Assembly (NCBI GenBank): GCA_026770575.1
Contig: MU657167.1
Location: 1,007,880-1,029,617 of the forward strand
Length of the DNA: 21,738 bases
From: Pelagophyceae sp. CCMP2097
Taxonomy: Eukaryota; Sar; Pelagophyceae
Direction of reading: 5' to 3'
Part shown: piece after piece, positions 7,265 through 17,100 of the stretch
How positions within the stretch are numbered: the first letter of the stretch is position 1
How the letters are laid out: the number at the start of each line of letters is the position of its first letter
The notes under the pieces: generated by a model
What the model was told of the DNA's origin: nothing
The model's database searches: none
What the model saw: only the letters and a program-made list of their open reading frames with translations
Position numbers and translations under genes: made by a program

Positions 7265-10200
7265 ATGTTTGCGATGCCGGCGGCCGAGCCGATGCCGTCG
7301 ATGGACCCGTCTGACCCATCGAAGCGCGGCGCGGACGCGCGCCTGCTGCCCCTCGCAGCCGTCGGCGCTTCGTCGCTCAGCGCGCGGACCATGGCCGTCA
7401 TCGACTGCGAGGACGTGCGTTCTTTCAACGCAGGGGGTGGCGCGCCGCAAACGACCGCGACGTTAGGCCCCGTCCGAGGAGCCGGGCTCCGCAGTGGGCG
7501 GTCCGGAGGCGCGGCGGCGCGAGATGCTCGTCTACGCCGTCGGGCCTCGGCTCGTCATGGCTGATTTGGCCACGGGCGACGCCGAGTTCTTCGACCGGCA
7601 CGCGCAGCCCAAAGCCTGCGACCTGCACCGCGAGTCCACCGACCCGACGATCCCGCGCCTTATGGCCACCTTTCTGGCCCAAGCCGCCGGCGATGCTCTG
7701 GCGTTGCCCGACGCGGCGCGCTTGGAGAACGACGCGCGGGCGCACGACGTTGCGCACCGCGGCGAGATCACCGCGCTCGCCGCGTCGCAGCGCCTCGTCG
7801 TCGCCGCAGAGTGGCTTAACGGCCGAGACGAGCTTGGCGGCCCCGGAGAGGCGCCGAGCGTCCGCATAGCAGTCTACATCGCAGCCGCGCGCGCCATGTA
7901 CGTCCCTCGACGGCCGTCCGGTATATCTCGAGACAGGCCTTTGACAGATGCTGCGTAGGATCCACCGCGTCGAGTTCCCGGCGTCGTCCCCGGTCCTCTG
8001 CGTCGCCATGTCGTTGAACGAGTCTATCCTCGCGGCGGCGGGCGGCCCCGGCGACGATTCCAAGCTCTACTTGTGGCGCGTCGACGACAAGGGGTCGCCG
8101 CGCGAGGTGGCGCTCCCGATGCAGTGCACGGCGCTCCACTGGGTGCCGCGCGGAAATGACCCTGGACGGTCGACGCTCGAGGACACGGCGCTCACGTTTT
8201 CTGGCAACGACGGCCTCTTCGCCTGCGCGGGCAAGGACTGCGACGAAGGCCAGCTGGAAAAGTCCGTCGATCTGACGCCGCTCGTCAGAGGCGCAGTCCT
8301 CGACCTCTCGCCGAACACGAACCACGCGGCGTCGCCACGGAAGCGGCCGGCGCCGAAGAAGCCATCCGCCGTCGCGTTCAGCGCCGCCGTCGCCGACGCG
8401 CGAGCCGCGGGAGTCCTCATCTCGGACCATTCGCCCTGGGCCGACCCGACGGGCGACAACGTCCTTGTCGTCGGCCTGACGTCTGCGCATGTCGGCGCGT
8501 GGCTCGTCCTCCTGAAGCGCGACAAACGCGCAGACGTCAACTTTGACGTCTGGGGCGCGCCCATATCGCTGCCGGCCGGCGCGGGCGGCGTGCAGACGAT
8601 TACGCAGGTCCGGTCCTGCGGCCGGCGCGGCGTCGCCGTCTGCGGCACGCGGGGCCTCCTTCGCGTGTACCACGCGGCCCAAGCGCGGGGCGCGGGCAAC
8701 GCGATGCTCGACGTCTCCGCCACGCTCTCGCCGGGCGCGGCGTCGCCGCACAGCGGCGGCGAGGCGCTGTCGACGGCGTCTCTGATAGCGGAGATGGGCG
8801 CGGCCGGGCGAATCGCAGAGCAACCCGCTGTGGTTGCGTGCTGCGTGGCGCCGTCGGGCGCCGCTGTCCTGCTCTGCCGCGACGCGCCCGCGGCGCCCAC
8901 GATGCGGTCGGGCCGTGCCGTCGCCGTCGTGCCGCTGGTGGCGGCGGCGCGGCGGACGCGCGTCTTGCGGACCAAAGTGCCCATGCCGCAATGGCTCGAC
9001 GCCGCGGGCGAGTCGCTCTCCGCCGCCGCCGCCGCGACGAAAGAGGAAGAATCCGCGGCGCCGCGGCGGTCGCGCGGCGACGCGGCGGATGACGACGACG
9101 GCGCAACCGACGCTTCTGTCGGAGGTGTCGCGGCACTGGCGCCGTGCGTCGACTTTGCGCCGGCGTCGCGCGGCCACGCGGGGGGCATCGCTACTGTGGA
9201 CGTGTGCTCTCGGCGGACGCTCGTGGCGACTGTGGGCCTGCGGGACCACTGCGTGCACGTCTGGGACTACGCGCGGCAGCGAACGCACTGTTGGGCGTCG
9301 ACCCCGGCGGGCGACGAGGTGCGCGGGGCGGCGCTGCACCCGCTCGGCCACGACGTCGCAGTCGTCTTCCGGCGCTGCGTGCGAGTCTACAATGTGCTGT
9401 TGGGTGGGCTGCAGCAGCATTCCGAGGTGGCGGTGCAAAACGGTGGCTCCGCGATCAAGTTTGCGCACGGCGGACACCTCGTCGCAGTCGCAGCAGACTC
9501 GACGGTCGTCATCATCGGCGCCCCGTTCCCGGCGGCGTTTGGTACGGCGGTTGCGCCGACCACCGACGCGGCGCACGGTTCAACTGAGCCAGACCTCTGG
9601 CCCAAGTCGCGCTTCGTGCGCAGGTTCACTTTATCGGGCCACGTCGGCATCGTCAACTCGCTGGCCTGGTCGGACGACGACCGCCTCCTTGTGTCGGCCT
9701 CGGCGGACGGTTCAGTCTACTGCTGGGACGCGGCCACGGGGCGGCGGCGAGACGCGGCGGCGGTGTCCGACTCGCTAAACCGCTACGGCGGCTACAGCGG
9801 CCTCGCCCTCTCGGCGCCGCCGCTCCTGGCGCAGGGCGACGACGACGAGAGCGGCGGCGTCGCGCACGGCAAAGCACGATTAGTGCTCTGCGGCGGCGAC
9901 GGCACGCTGCAGCAGCTCGTGTGGCGGCCCGGCGCGCCGCTCGGGGGCCTGCGCGCCGCGCGCAGGGTCGCGCAGGGCACCGCGCCGCCCGTGCGCAAGG
10001 CGCGGCCCTCGGACGCGGACGAGGCCGCCTTTGACCTTCCAAAAGACCAAGCCCTGGGAAGCGATTTTGACTTTGATTTTTCAAAGGACAATTCGACGGA
10101 CGACGACTCGGACGCCGACAGCGCGCAGACGGACGAATCGGAAGACGACGGCATCGACGACCGCGCAGAGTTCAGGCCGACACCGGTGGCTTCCGCGTTG

Positions 10201-13200
10201 GCCGCGCGAGCCTTTGGCGGCGCGTCGGCGCGGCGCGGCTCCAACGCCGACGCGCCCTACGACACTGCGGCGAGGCGGCCCTCGAAGCGCGCCTCGATCA
10301 ACGCGCCCGCGGTGACGTCTGCGCCTTTGACGTGCGTCGCTTTGGGCTTGGGCGCGTCGGCGGGATGCGTCTTCGCGGGCAACGCAAACGGCGTCGTGCG
10401 CGTCTACCGCCGGCCGCTGCATCGCGGCGGCGTCGAGTACGCCGCCCACGGCCCGCCGTCGCAGTTCCACGGCGCATCTGCGGCCGACGACGTCATGGCC
10501 GCTTTCCGGCCGCCCCCGTCGCCGGGCCGCGCGTCGGCGTCGGGCCGCGCGTCGGCGTCGCCCGCCGAGGCGGCGCCGAATCTGCCGGGCGCGGTGACGG
10601 CCATCGCCTTGGACGCGGCGGGCAGATTACTCTTCACAGCGGGTGAAGACGGCGTCCTCATCATCTGGGCAGTTGCTCTGGCTTTACGGGACGACGAGAC
10701 ACCGGCCCACGAGGTCCTCGCCGCCGAGACGCCCGCGCCCTGGCTCGCCGCCGAGACGCTGACGGACCTCGGCCTCGCACTGCAGCGCACGGAGACGCTC
10801 CGCGCGGCCAGGCGAGACGCCGCCGCGGTAGACCAGTTACTGCAGGGCGAGCAGCGCGAGTGCGCCTACCGCGCGCAGGCCTTGGACGCGCGCGGCGCCG
10901 CCCGGCGCGGCGCCGCAGAGGCGGCGGCGGCGGACGCCGTGCGCGCGGCGGCGGCGGCGCGCGGCGCGGCGTTTGCGGCGGCGGCGGCGGCCGATTCAAA
11001 ACACGAGCGCGAGGCGCGCGGCGCGGATTCGAAGCTCGCCGGCGCGACGCAGACGCTGGAGGAGGACTTTGAGGCACAATTTTCTTCCGCTGTAGCGGCA
11101 TCCGACTCGCGCGGCGACGACATGGTTCGGCTGCACGCCGCCTTCGACGGCGCTCTGGCCGACGCCGTCGCCGCGCAGGCCTCGGCGCTGTTCAAGTGCG
11201 AGGCGGTTTTGGCCAGGCGCGCGTCTGACCAGTCGCGGCAGCTTTCCGCGGCCGTCGAAGAGAACCGCCAGAGGGAGAAGCGGCACCGCGCGGCGCTGCA
11301 GCAGTCGTGCGACGAGTACGAGGGCGAGGTGGCTCGCCTCGTCGGCGCCGCAGAGGCGGAGCTGAGTTGGCAGCGGAGCGATACTTTGCAGAGGCTCGGC
11401 GAGGCGCAAAAGCTCTTGGCCAAACTCGACAAGAAGCGGCAGGAGGCCGACGTTGCGGAGCGCCAGTTCGCCGCCGCGCCGGCGGCCGGCGGAAGCTCGC
11501 AAGTGTACCTGGCCGCCCTGCAGTCGACTGCCGACGCGGGCCGGTCCACGGACGTGGCGCGCGGCGCCCTACGGCTCTTGGCCGTGCAGCGCTCTGCGGC
11601 GCCGGGGCGTTTCGCGGCGGCGGCCACGAGCGTCGACGTCTCGGACGACGACCGCATGCGCGTGGTGGAGGACGAGCTGCGCGTTGCTCAACTCAGGTAT
11701 CGCGAGAAGATAGGCGAGCACCACAAGCTCAAGGTCTTGTTGGACGAGCTGGTCGAAGTGGAAAAGCCCGATTTGGAGAAGCGAGAGTCCGAGGCGAAGT
11801 CGAAGTGCGTTCTCGGCGAGCGGCTGCTGACGGAGGCTTGCGCGCTGCGAGCGCACCTGGCCAAACGGCACGATATCATGGACCGCCGCCTCGACCAGTG
11901 CAAGACTTTGATCCACCACCTCCGATGCGCCGCCGCCGAACGTTTATTACGCAACCACGACATCCACCGCTACTTGAAGGAGCTCGTCGACTTTATCGGC
12001 GGGGTGAAAGTTCGCGTCGACGACATCCAGAGCGAAGTCCGAAAACGCTTCAAAGTTTACCTCCCCAGCGACGAGCAACGGCCGAGCAAGGCGCCGGCCC
12101 TCGACGCCGCCGCGCCGATGGGCAAGGGGCCCGCCGACGCCGAATCGGCCGGCACGGACCGCGCGCGGCGGCCGCCCATGGCGCGGCTGGCGAATACGAC
12201 GCCGCGCTGGCCGACGGAGACGGCGGCCGAGGCGTACAAGCGCGAACAGGCCGAGGAGGAGATTGGCAAGCTGATCCAAAAGCGTGACAAATATGAAAAG
12301 TCCAACGCCAAGCTCGGCGCGCGCGCGCAACGTGTCGACGGCGAGGGGCGCGCGGCGCTCGCGCAGCGCGCCGAAGAGCACGCCTTTCTGCTCGGCCAGC
12401 TCAACGGCCTGCGGCAGCGCATCCACGCCGCGCGCCGCGACCGCGACGCGCTCCTCCGGCAGACTGCCGCCGAGGAGCGTGGCGCGCAGCCGGGCACCGA
12501 GTCCATGGACTCCATCTGCGCCGCCGTCGAGCGTGCCAGGCGCAGCAAGCCGCGGCGGTCCAGGTCCGGCGCGAGCGCCGCCTCTGACGCCGCCACGGCC
12601 GCCTCGGATGCGGCCTCGCTCGACTCGTGGGACGCAGAGTCGTCGTACGCCTACAGCGCCTACGGCGACGGCGCCTACGCCGACGGCGACGGCGACGGCG
12701 CCGCCCCCGGGCCGGCGGCCGCGGCCTCTAGCGGCGGGGAAGGACGGGGGTCCTCGCGCAGCGTCGGCGCGGCGGCCGCGCCTGCCGCCGCGCGCACCAT
12801 CGACGACGACGCGTCGACGGTCGTCGCGCACATGATCCTCCATGGCGCGGCGCGCTCCGCCGGCGCCGCCACGGCGGTGCACCTGCCGCCGCCCCCGCCG
12901 GGCGGCCGCGGCACCGGCGCCGCTAAGTCGCCGCTCGCGCGCGCGGCGTCGCTGCGGGCGCCGCCGCTGCCGCTGCTGGCGACGGCGTCGGCGCGGGCGC
13001 TGCGGCCGCCGCCGCCGCGCCGCGAAAACGCGCGCGCAAAGGGCCCGACGTGGAAGGCGGAGCGCTCTGCCGAGGCCGCGGGCCACCTCCAGCGCATGGG
13101 CGCGCAGCTCGAGGCGCACCGCGGGACGGTGGACGCGCAGCAACGCGAGATTGACGCGCTCAAGCAGCAGCTCCGCGCCAAGGGGCGCGCGCTGGCGCCC

Positions 13201-13527
13201 GTGTCGCCTGTCCGAAGAGGCGGCGACGGGAGGCGGTCCGACGACGGGTCGCTGGCGTCGGGCCCGTCCATGACGTCGGGCCTGTCCTACGAGGACGCGG
13301 AGACGGAGGTCGTCTACGCCACCGCGCAGCGCCTCCGCGACGACGTCGGCGGCGACGACGCCGACGCGCCGCGCTACTTCGCTGAGTCGGCGTCCTACGC
13401 CTCGTTCGAGACCGAAGTATTGCTGCCCGGCCGCCCCGACGCGGTCCAGGGCCTCGCCACGACCGTCCCGCTCCCGCCGCGCGCCGCGCTCACGCAGCGA
13501 CCCGATCTCGTTGTCAAAGCCTTTTGA
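7265..13527 (+). CDS. CFAP57: CFAP57 (WDR65)-like ciliary WD40/coiled-coil protein
   Basis: Model: exons 7265-7414, 7467-7901 and 7948-13527; introns 52 and 46 bp, both phase 0; about 2054 residues. The first half is WD40 repeats; clear examples are GHVGIVNSLAWSDDDRLLVS...DGSVYCW (about 759-790) and AVTAIALDAAGRLLFTAGED (about 1076-1100). The stretch VYNVLLGGLQQHSEV...GGHLVAVAADSTVV just before the GHVG repeat matches the arrangement I know from CFAP57. A long coiled coil follows (about 1142-1566 and 1620-1706), then a low-complexity Ala/Gly/Asp tail with a short coiled coil near 1900-1943. CFAP57 family proteins act at the base of inner dynein arms in motile axonemes. The tail makes this protein longer than animal CFAP57 (about 1250). 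CFAP43, CFAP44 and CFAP251 share the general plan and are the alternatives. Notable: a 5.58-kb uninterrupted exon among intron-rich genes. Confidence 0.75.
10524..10559 (+). repeat. 18-bp tandem duplication in coding sequence
   Basis: Two perfect copies (10524-10541, 10542-10559) of an 18-bp unit encode GRASAS twice in a low-complexity linker of the CFAP57-like protein. The length is a multiple of three, so the frame is kept. Confidence 0.9.
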
Positions 13528-13547
13528 CACGATAATCAAAGCCTTTT
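13514..13547 (+). repeat. 12-bp direct repeat over the CFAP57-like stop codon
   Basis: TCAAAGCCTTTT occurs at 13514-13525 and 13536-13547, 22 bp apart. The first copy encodes the last residues (KAF) and runs into the TGA; the second lies in the 3' flank. Confidence 0.85.
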
Positions 13548-13569
13548 AATTGTCTTTTTCCACGGCATT

Positions 13570-13583
13570 GTTTAGCGATAAAC
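13570..13583 (+). promoter_or_regulatory. Candidate promoter motif GTTTAGCGATAAAC
   Basis: Near-palindromic: arms GTTTA and TAAAC around GCGA. It lies about 86 bp before the oxygenase ATG at 13669 and shares TTTAGCGATAA with the MORN upstream motif. The region 13528-13668 between the two plus-strand genes holds nothing else I can identify, apart from a short inverted repeat (GGAGC...GCTCC) just before the ATG. Confidence 0.4.
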
Positions 13584-13668
13584 GCTCACGACGCCGCGGC
13601 CGCCGACCCACGCGACAGCACCGGACGCACGCCCCCTCTCCCGCCCGGGAGCGTGTGTGCTCCGGGCC

Positions 13669-15244
13669 ATGTCGCTTGCGAAGCGGCGGCGCGTTGCGGA
13701 AGCCGAGGAAGCCGAGGACGGCGCGGACGGTGCGGCGGTCGCAGTGCGCGGCGCCGACGCCGTGGGACTCGCAGCGCGCGCGGCGGTGGCGCACCCGAGC
13801 GCCGCCGCCTGGATCGACGAGGCGACGGCCGTAAGTCCGCCTGGGGTCCGGCGCGGGCCGCCGCACCGCTCCGCGCAGGCGACGAACCGCGGCCGCGCGG
13901 CGCGCGCCGAGCCGCTGCTCCGCGCCGCCATCGCCGCGCTCGACGGCGAAGCGTGAGCCTGCTGCATCGTAGCGCCACGCCCGAGGCCGTCTCTAGGGAC
14001 TCGCACGCGGCTGCGCTGCGGACCGTGGCGTGCGACAAGCTCGCGCTGGCGCTGCTGCAGCGCGGCGCCGACGCGGCGCAAGTCCTATCGATGGCGCGGA
14101 CAGCGTACCGCTACGCCGACGCCGCGCTCCTCTACGCCTGCGCGCAAACGGCGAGGTGCGCCGCGCGAGGCGCGGCGCGGAGGCGAGAGCCGCGGCGCAC
14201 GTAGCGGTTCCGCGTCGACGGAGGCAGTTTTCGAAGTGTCCGCGGTGGACGAGGCGTTTGCGTTGGACGGCGCGGTGCCGCGGCGGCTCGTGGACCGGCT
14301 GCGTTGCGCGTTTGATGATGGGGCGCCGTTTTGGAACGCGCACGCGTGCGTCTCCGTCCGTCGACGCGGCGCTCGCGAGGCGCTCGGTAGGTACGACGCG
14401 GCGTCCACAGGGTACTTTAGCTACGTCCTGCCGCTCGATGCTTTGGAGTGCCACGGCGCCGTCGGCGAGCTGGCAGCTCACGTCCTGGCCGCGCTCAAAA
14501 GCGCGGCGCCGCGGCACGCCTTTGCCCGGCGGGCCGCCGACGGTGCGAAAGCCTGCGAGTGGTGGGTCCACAAGAAGCCCGCCAACGCCGGCCACGAGCT
14601 CCACTTTGACGCGGACTCGAGCGACGCGGCGCACCTGCCGCTGTGCTCCGTCGCCCTCGTCCTCGAGGACGCAGACCGGCGCGGCGGGCCCCTCCTCGTC
14701 ACGCCGTACCGCGGCGACGGCGGCGGAGAAGCCTTCCGCAACTGCGCATTTGCGAGCTCGTGTGTCAGTCTGCAACTGCGCATTTGCGAGCTCGTGTGTC
14801 AGTCTCTGCGCCCCCGATCCACGGCTTTCCCGCGCGGAGCTTTGGCCGCAGGTCCGCGGTCGGCTGGCGTGCTTCGACGGCGCGCTCCTGCACGGCGTGG
14901 CGCCCGGCCGGCCGGGCGGCGCGGTGCGCACGACGCTGATGATGTCATTTTGGGACGCGCTCCCTTCAGTGGATGCGGAAATGCCGCCGCGCGCGGCGAT
15001 GCGCACGCCGCGCCTCGACGGAGCCGCAGAAGGACTGCCCGCCTGGGCAGAAACGCTCCGCAGCGCCGCCGATAGCGACGGCGGCGACGACGAAGGACCG
15101 CCGCCGCCACTCGCCTACCAGCCCCTCGCCCTCATCGAGCCGCTCTGGGTCGCCACGACGGCCACGGACTCGGTGCTGACCGCGCCGCCGCCGCCGGACT
15201 TTGCCTTTCAAGGGGTCACGAGCTGGCGGCCGCTCGTGTCTTAG
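13669..15244 (+). CDS. 2-oxoglutarate/Fe(II)-dependent oxygenase, prolyl-hydroxylase-like
   Basis: Double-stranded beta-helix dioxygenase that would couple oxidation of 2-oxoglutarate to hydroxylation of an unknown substrate. Model: exons 13669-13830, 13879-13952, 13997-14155, 14205-14759 and 14803-15244; introns of 48, 44, 49 and 43 bp, all phase-matched; 463 residues. Iron ligands are HFD (His 265, Asp 267) in HELHFDAD and His 347 in LLHGVAPG; Arg 359 in GAVRTTLMMSFWD is the expected 2-oxoglutarate anchor. About 130 N-terminal residues (basic MSLAKRRRV start, then alanine-rich helices) are of unknown role. No signal peptide is seen, so a nuclear or cytosolic place is likely. The fourth intron is built from a 34-bp tandem duplication, and the stop codon lies in a 16-bp tandem duplication. 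The stop is TAG, after which the frame stays open to 15571. A further 42-bp stretch ending GGTAG near 14347-14388 could be another intron. Confidence 0.82.
14738..14805 (+). repeat. Perfect 34-bp tandem duplication forming an intron
   Basis: Units at 14738-14771 and 14772-14805 are identical, each containing GAGCTCGTGTGTCAGTCT. GT of GTGTGTCAG in unit 1 and AG of the same string in unit 2 bound a 43-bp intron (14760-14802) that joins the two oxygenase frames in correct phase. With one unit only, the frame would read straight through. Confidence 0.9.
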
Positions 15245-15259
15245 GCCGCTCGTGTCTTA
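15228..15259 (+). repeat. 16-bp tandem duplication across the oxygenase stop codon
   Basis: GGCCGCTCGTGTCTTA is repeated perfectly at 15228-15243 and 15244-15259. Either the first copy plus G gives TAG, or a single copy followed by A gives TAA, so the encoded end (PLVS, stop) is the same with or without the duplication. A weaker third relative (CACGCTCGTGTCTGAG) follows at about 15271-15286. Confidence 0.92.
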
Positions 15260-15576
15260 AAAACCAAAGCCACGCTCGTGTCTGAGACCCAAAGCCAGAG
15301 GATACTTCGATGCTACCGCAAGGGCGCCGACGGCGTCGAAGCCTCGGCCGCGTGCCTCGCCGCGGATGCCTCAAAGCCACCGCGGCACCGAGGCACGCAC
15401 CACCCACACGGCGTCTCACGCACCAAAAGGGCCCCTCGTGCTTGTGATTTCAAAGGTCCAATAAGATGCTCCTCGAGAGTCGGCGGCGCCCGGGCGGATC
15501 CGCGACGACGCGCGGCCACTTTAGTTCGAAGAGACGGAGCGGACGCGCCGGCCACTTGTGTTCCAACTTGAGACTG
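15245..15576. other. Convergent 3' intergenic region, oxygenase / DUF4864-like
   Basis: Both neighbours end here. It holds the second 16-bp duplication unit, several CAAAGCC strings (about 15264, 15290 and 15371) and an open frame continuous with the oxygenase beyond its TAG. The frame composition is basic and low in hydrophobic residues and does not look like a protein domain. No separate gene is supported. Confidence 0.5.
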
Positions 15577-16132
15577 TCATGCACGTGCGGTTAATCTGCG
15601 GCCGAGCATGACGCTGTCCGTGCGCCAGACAGGGGCGTGGCCGGCGCGGAGTTGGTACGGTTCGAGAGACGGGTGGTCGTCGACGACGGACGAGGCCTGC
15701 AGACTCATCCCAAAGTCGAAAACTTGCGTCTGCCCCTGCGCGTGGACGACGCGCACGCTGGCCTTGAAGGTCGAGCCGCTCCGCGACTGCGAGAGGACGT
15801 CGTAGGTGGCCGTGCCCTTCGAGAGGAGAAGCTCGTAGCCGGGGCCGCGGACCATGCGGTCAAAGGTCCCAAAATCGTAGCCGCCCCGCGCGGTCGCGCG
15901 CCGGTTCGCCGGGCTCGCGAGGCAGAACGCGACGCGCACGCTGTCCCGCTGGACCATGTCGTCTGCGCGGGCGGACCGTCGGGCCAACGGTGCGGCGCCA
16001 GTCGCGGGGACCAAAGGCCGAGGCGCACTTTGGAAAGCGGGGTGTCTTATCGGAACGCTTCGAAGGGGCAGGGGCGCGGGACGCACCCATCTGCGCCGTC
16101 AGCGTCGCCAGCGCGTCCGTCGTGTCCGCCAT
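15577..16132 (-). CDS. DUF4864-like protein
   Basis: Two exons: 16087-16132 (MADTTDALATLTAQM) and 15577-15962, intron 15963-16086 (GTGCGT...GCGCAG, phase 1), 143 residues, TGA stop. The joined N-terminus DALATLTAQMDDMVQRDSVRVAFCLASPANRRAT, followed by FDRMVRGPGYELLL and a beta-rich second half ending VWRTDSVMLG, matches the pattern I know for DUF4864 (a small NTF2-like fold found in bacteria and algae, function unknown). Family assignment is from pattern memory. No signal peptide, membrane segment or catalytic motif is visible, so a soluble protein is likely. The start codon lies head-to-head with the thioesterase gene, and the two in-frame ATGs at 16130-16133 share the palindrome CATG. Confidence 0.72.
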
Positions 16133-16238
16133 GACGACGGCGGCCCCTCGCGCTACGGAACAAGGAAGCGCGTGGCGTCAGTGCGCCCTTCTTTGTCCGC
16201 CCTTCGCCAACGGACCAGGTTTCCCGTCGACCTCGCAC
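16133..16238. promoter_or_regulatory. Divergent promoter region, DUF4864-like / thioesterase
   Basis: Only about 106 bp separate the DUF4864-like start from the first likely thioesterase start. No TTTTAGCGA motif or TATA box is visible. The thioesterase frame is open throughout and has an ATG at 16131, so part of this stretch could instead be coding on the plus strand. Confidence 0.4.
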
Positions 16239-17100
16239 ATGACAAATCCCTCTGTCTCTCCCTCGTCTGCGACGTCGACGCAAACGCGGTCTATGCGCCT
16301 GTTCCGTCCGGTCCTCTTCGCCGGCGCTCTCCGCTTCGGTTCCGCCGCGACGACGATGGCGCCGGTGCGGGCGGGCGTCATTTTTATGCACGGTTTGGGA
16401 GACTCGCCGGCCGGCTGGGCCTCTTTCGAGGGAGAGATGGGCCCTCTTCTCAAAGCCAAGGGTATTTCCGTCGAGTTCTCGCTGCCGGCGGCGCCGACGG
16501 CGGCGGTCTCGATCAACCAAGGGGCGAAGATGTCTTCTTGGTTCGATATCGTTGACTGGCCCATATCCCTCAAGGCGCGCGACGACCCGGAGGGCTTGAA
16601 GGCGTCTGTAAAGCGCGCGCACGCGGCCATCGAGGCGCTCGAGGCCAAGGGGGTGCCCGCGGAGAACATCATCGTCGGCGGCTTCTCGCAGGGCGGGGCC
16701 GTGGCGCTGCTTGCCGCGTACCGCTACCCGAAGAAGCTCGCGGGTTGCGTCTGCCTAAGTGGCTGGCTCACAATGAAGGACGAATTCGTGCGTCCCGGCC
16801 CGGGGTCGTGGAGGGGTCGTGCTCCTCGGGGGCGTGGCCCTCGTGGAGCTCGCCTCGCTAGCGCCGCCCGCGCAGGCCGCGGGCGCCAACGCGGGGACGC
16901 CTTGCTTCTGGGGCCACGGCACGTCGGACCCGATCGTGCTCCCCGAGCAGCAACCCGCCGGTTCGGCAGTGATGGCGCAGGCGGGCGTTTCCGTCACGGC
17001 GAAGACGTACGATATGGGGCACAGCAGCCACCCGCAGGAGATGCGCGACCTCGGCAACTTCCTCGTCCAAACGCTCGGCCAGTGCGTCTCCGCGCAGTAA
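16239..17100 (+). CDS. Acyl-protein thioesterase / lysophospholipase family alpha-beta hydrolase
   Basis: Predicted to remove S-linked palmitate from proteins or hydrolyse lysophospholipids. Exons 16239-16787 and 16876-17100, intron 16788-16875 (GTGCGT...GCGCAG, phase 0), 257 residues, TAA stop. Motifs of the APT1 family: GVIFMHGLGDSPAGW (oxyanion region), WFDIVDWP, nucleophile Ser 150 in GGFSQGGAVA, Asp 201 in GHGTSDPIV and His 232 in YDMGHSSHP, so the triad is complete. The start is ambiguous: in-frame ATGs lie at 16131, 16239 and 16293. From 16293 the leader MRLFRPVLFAGALRFGSA looks like a signal or organelle-targeting sequence; animal APT1 starts near MAPV-type sequence and has no leader, so an organelle location is possible. 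The core is about the family's usual 220-230 residues. Confidence 0.93.

Noticed and set aside
11947..13539. 530-codon minus-strand open frame opposite the CFAP57-like tail
   Set aside because: Arg/Ala/Gly-rich shadow of a GC-rich coding exon; the plus strand has the coiled coil and the continuous frame.
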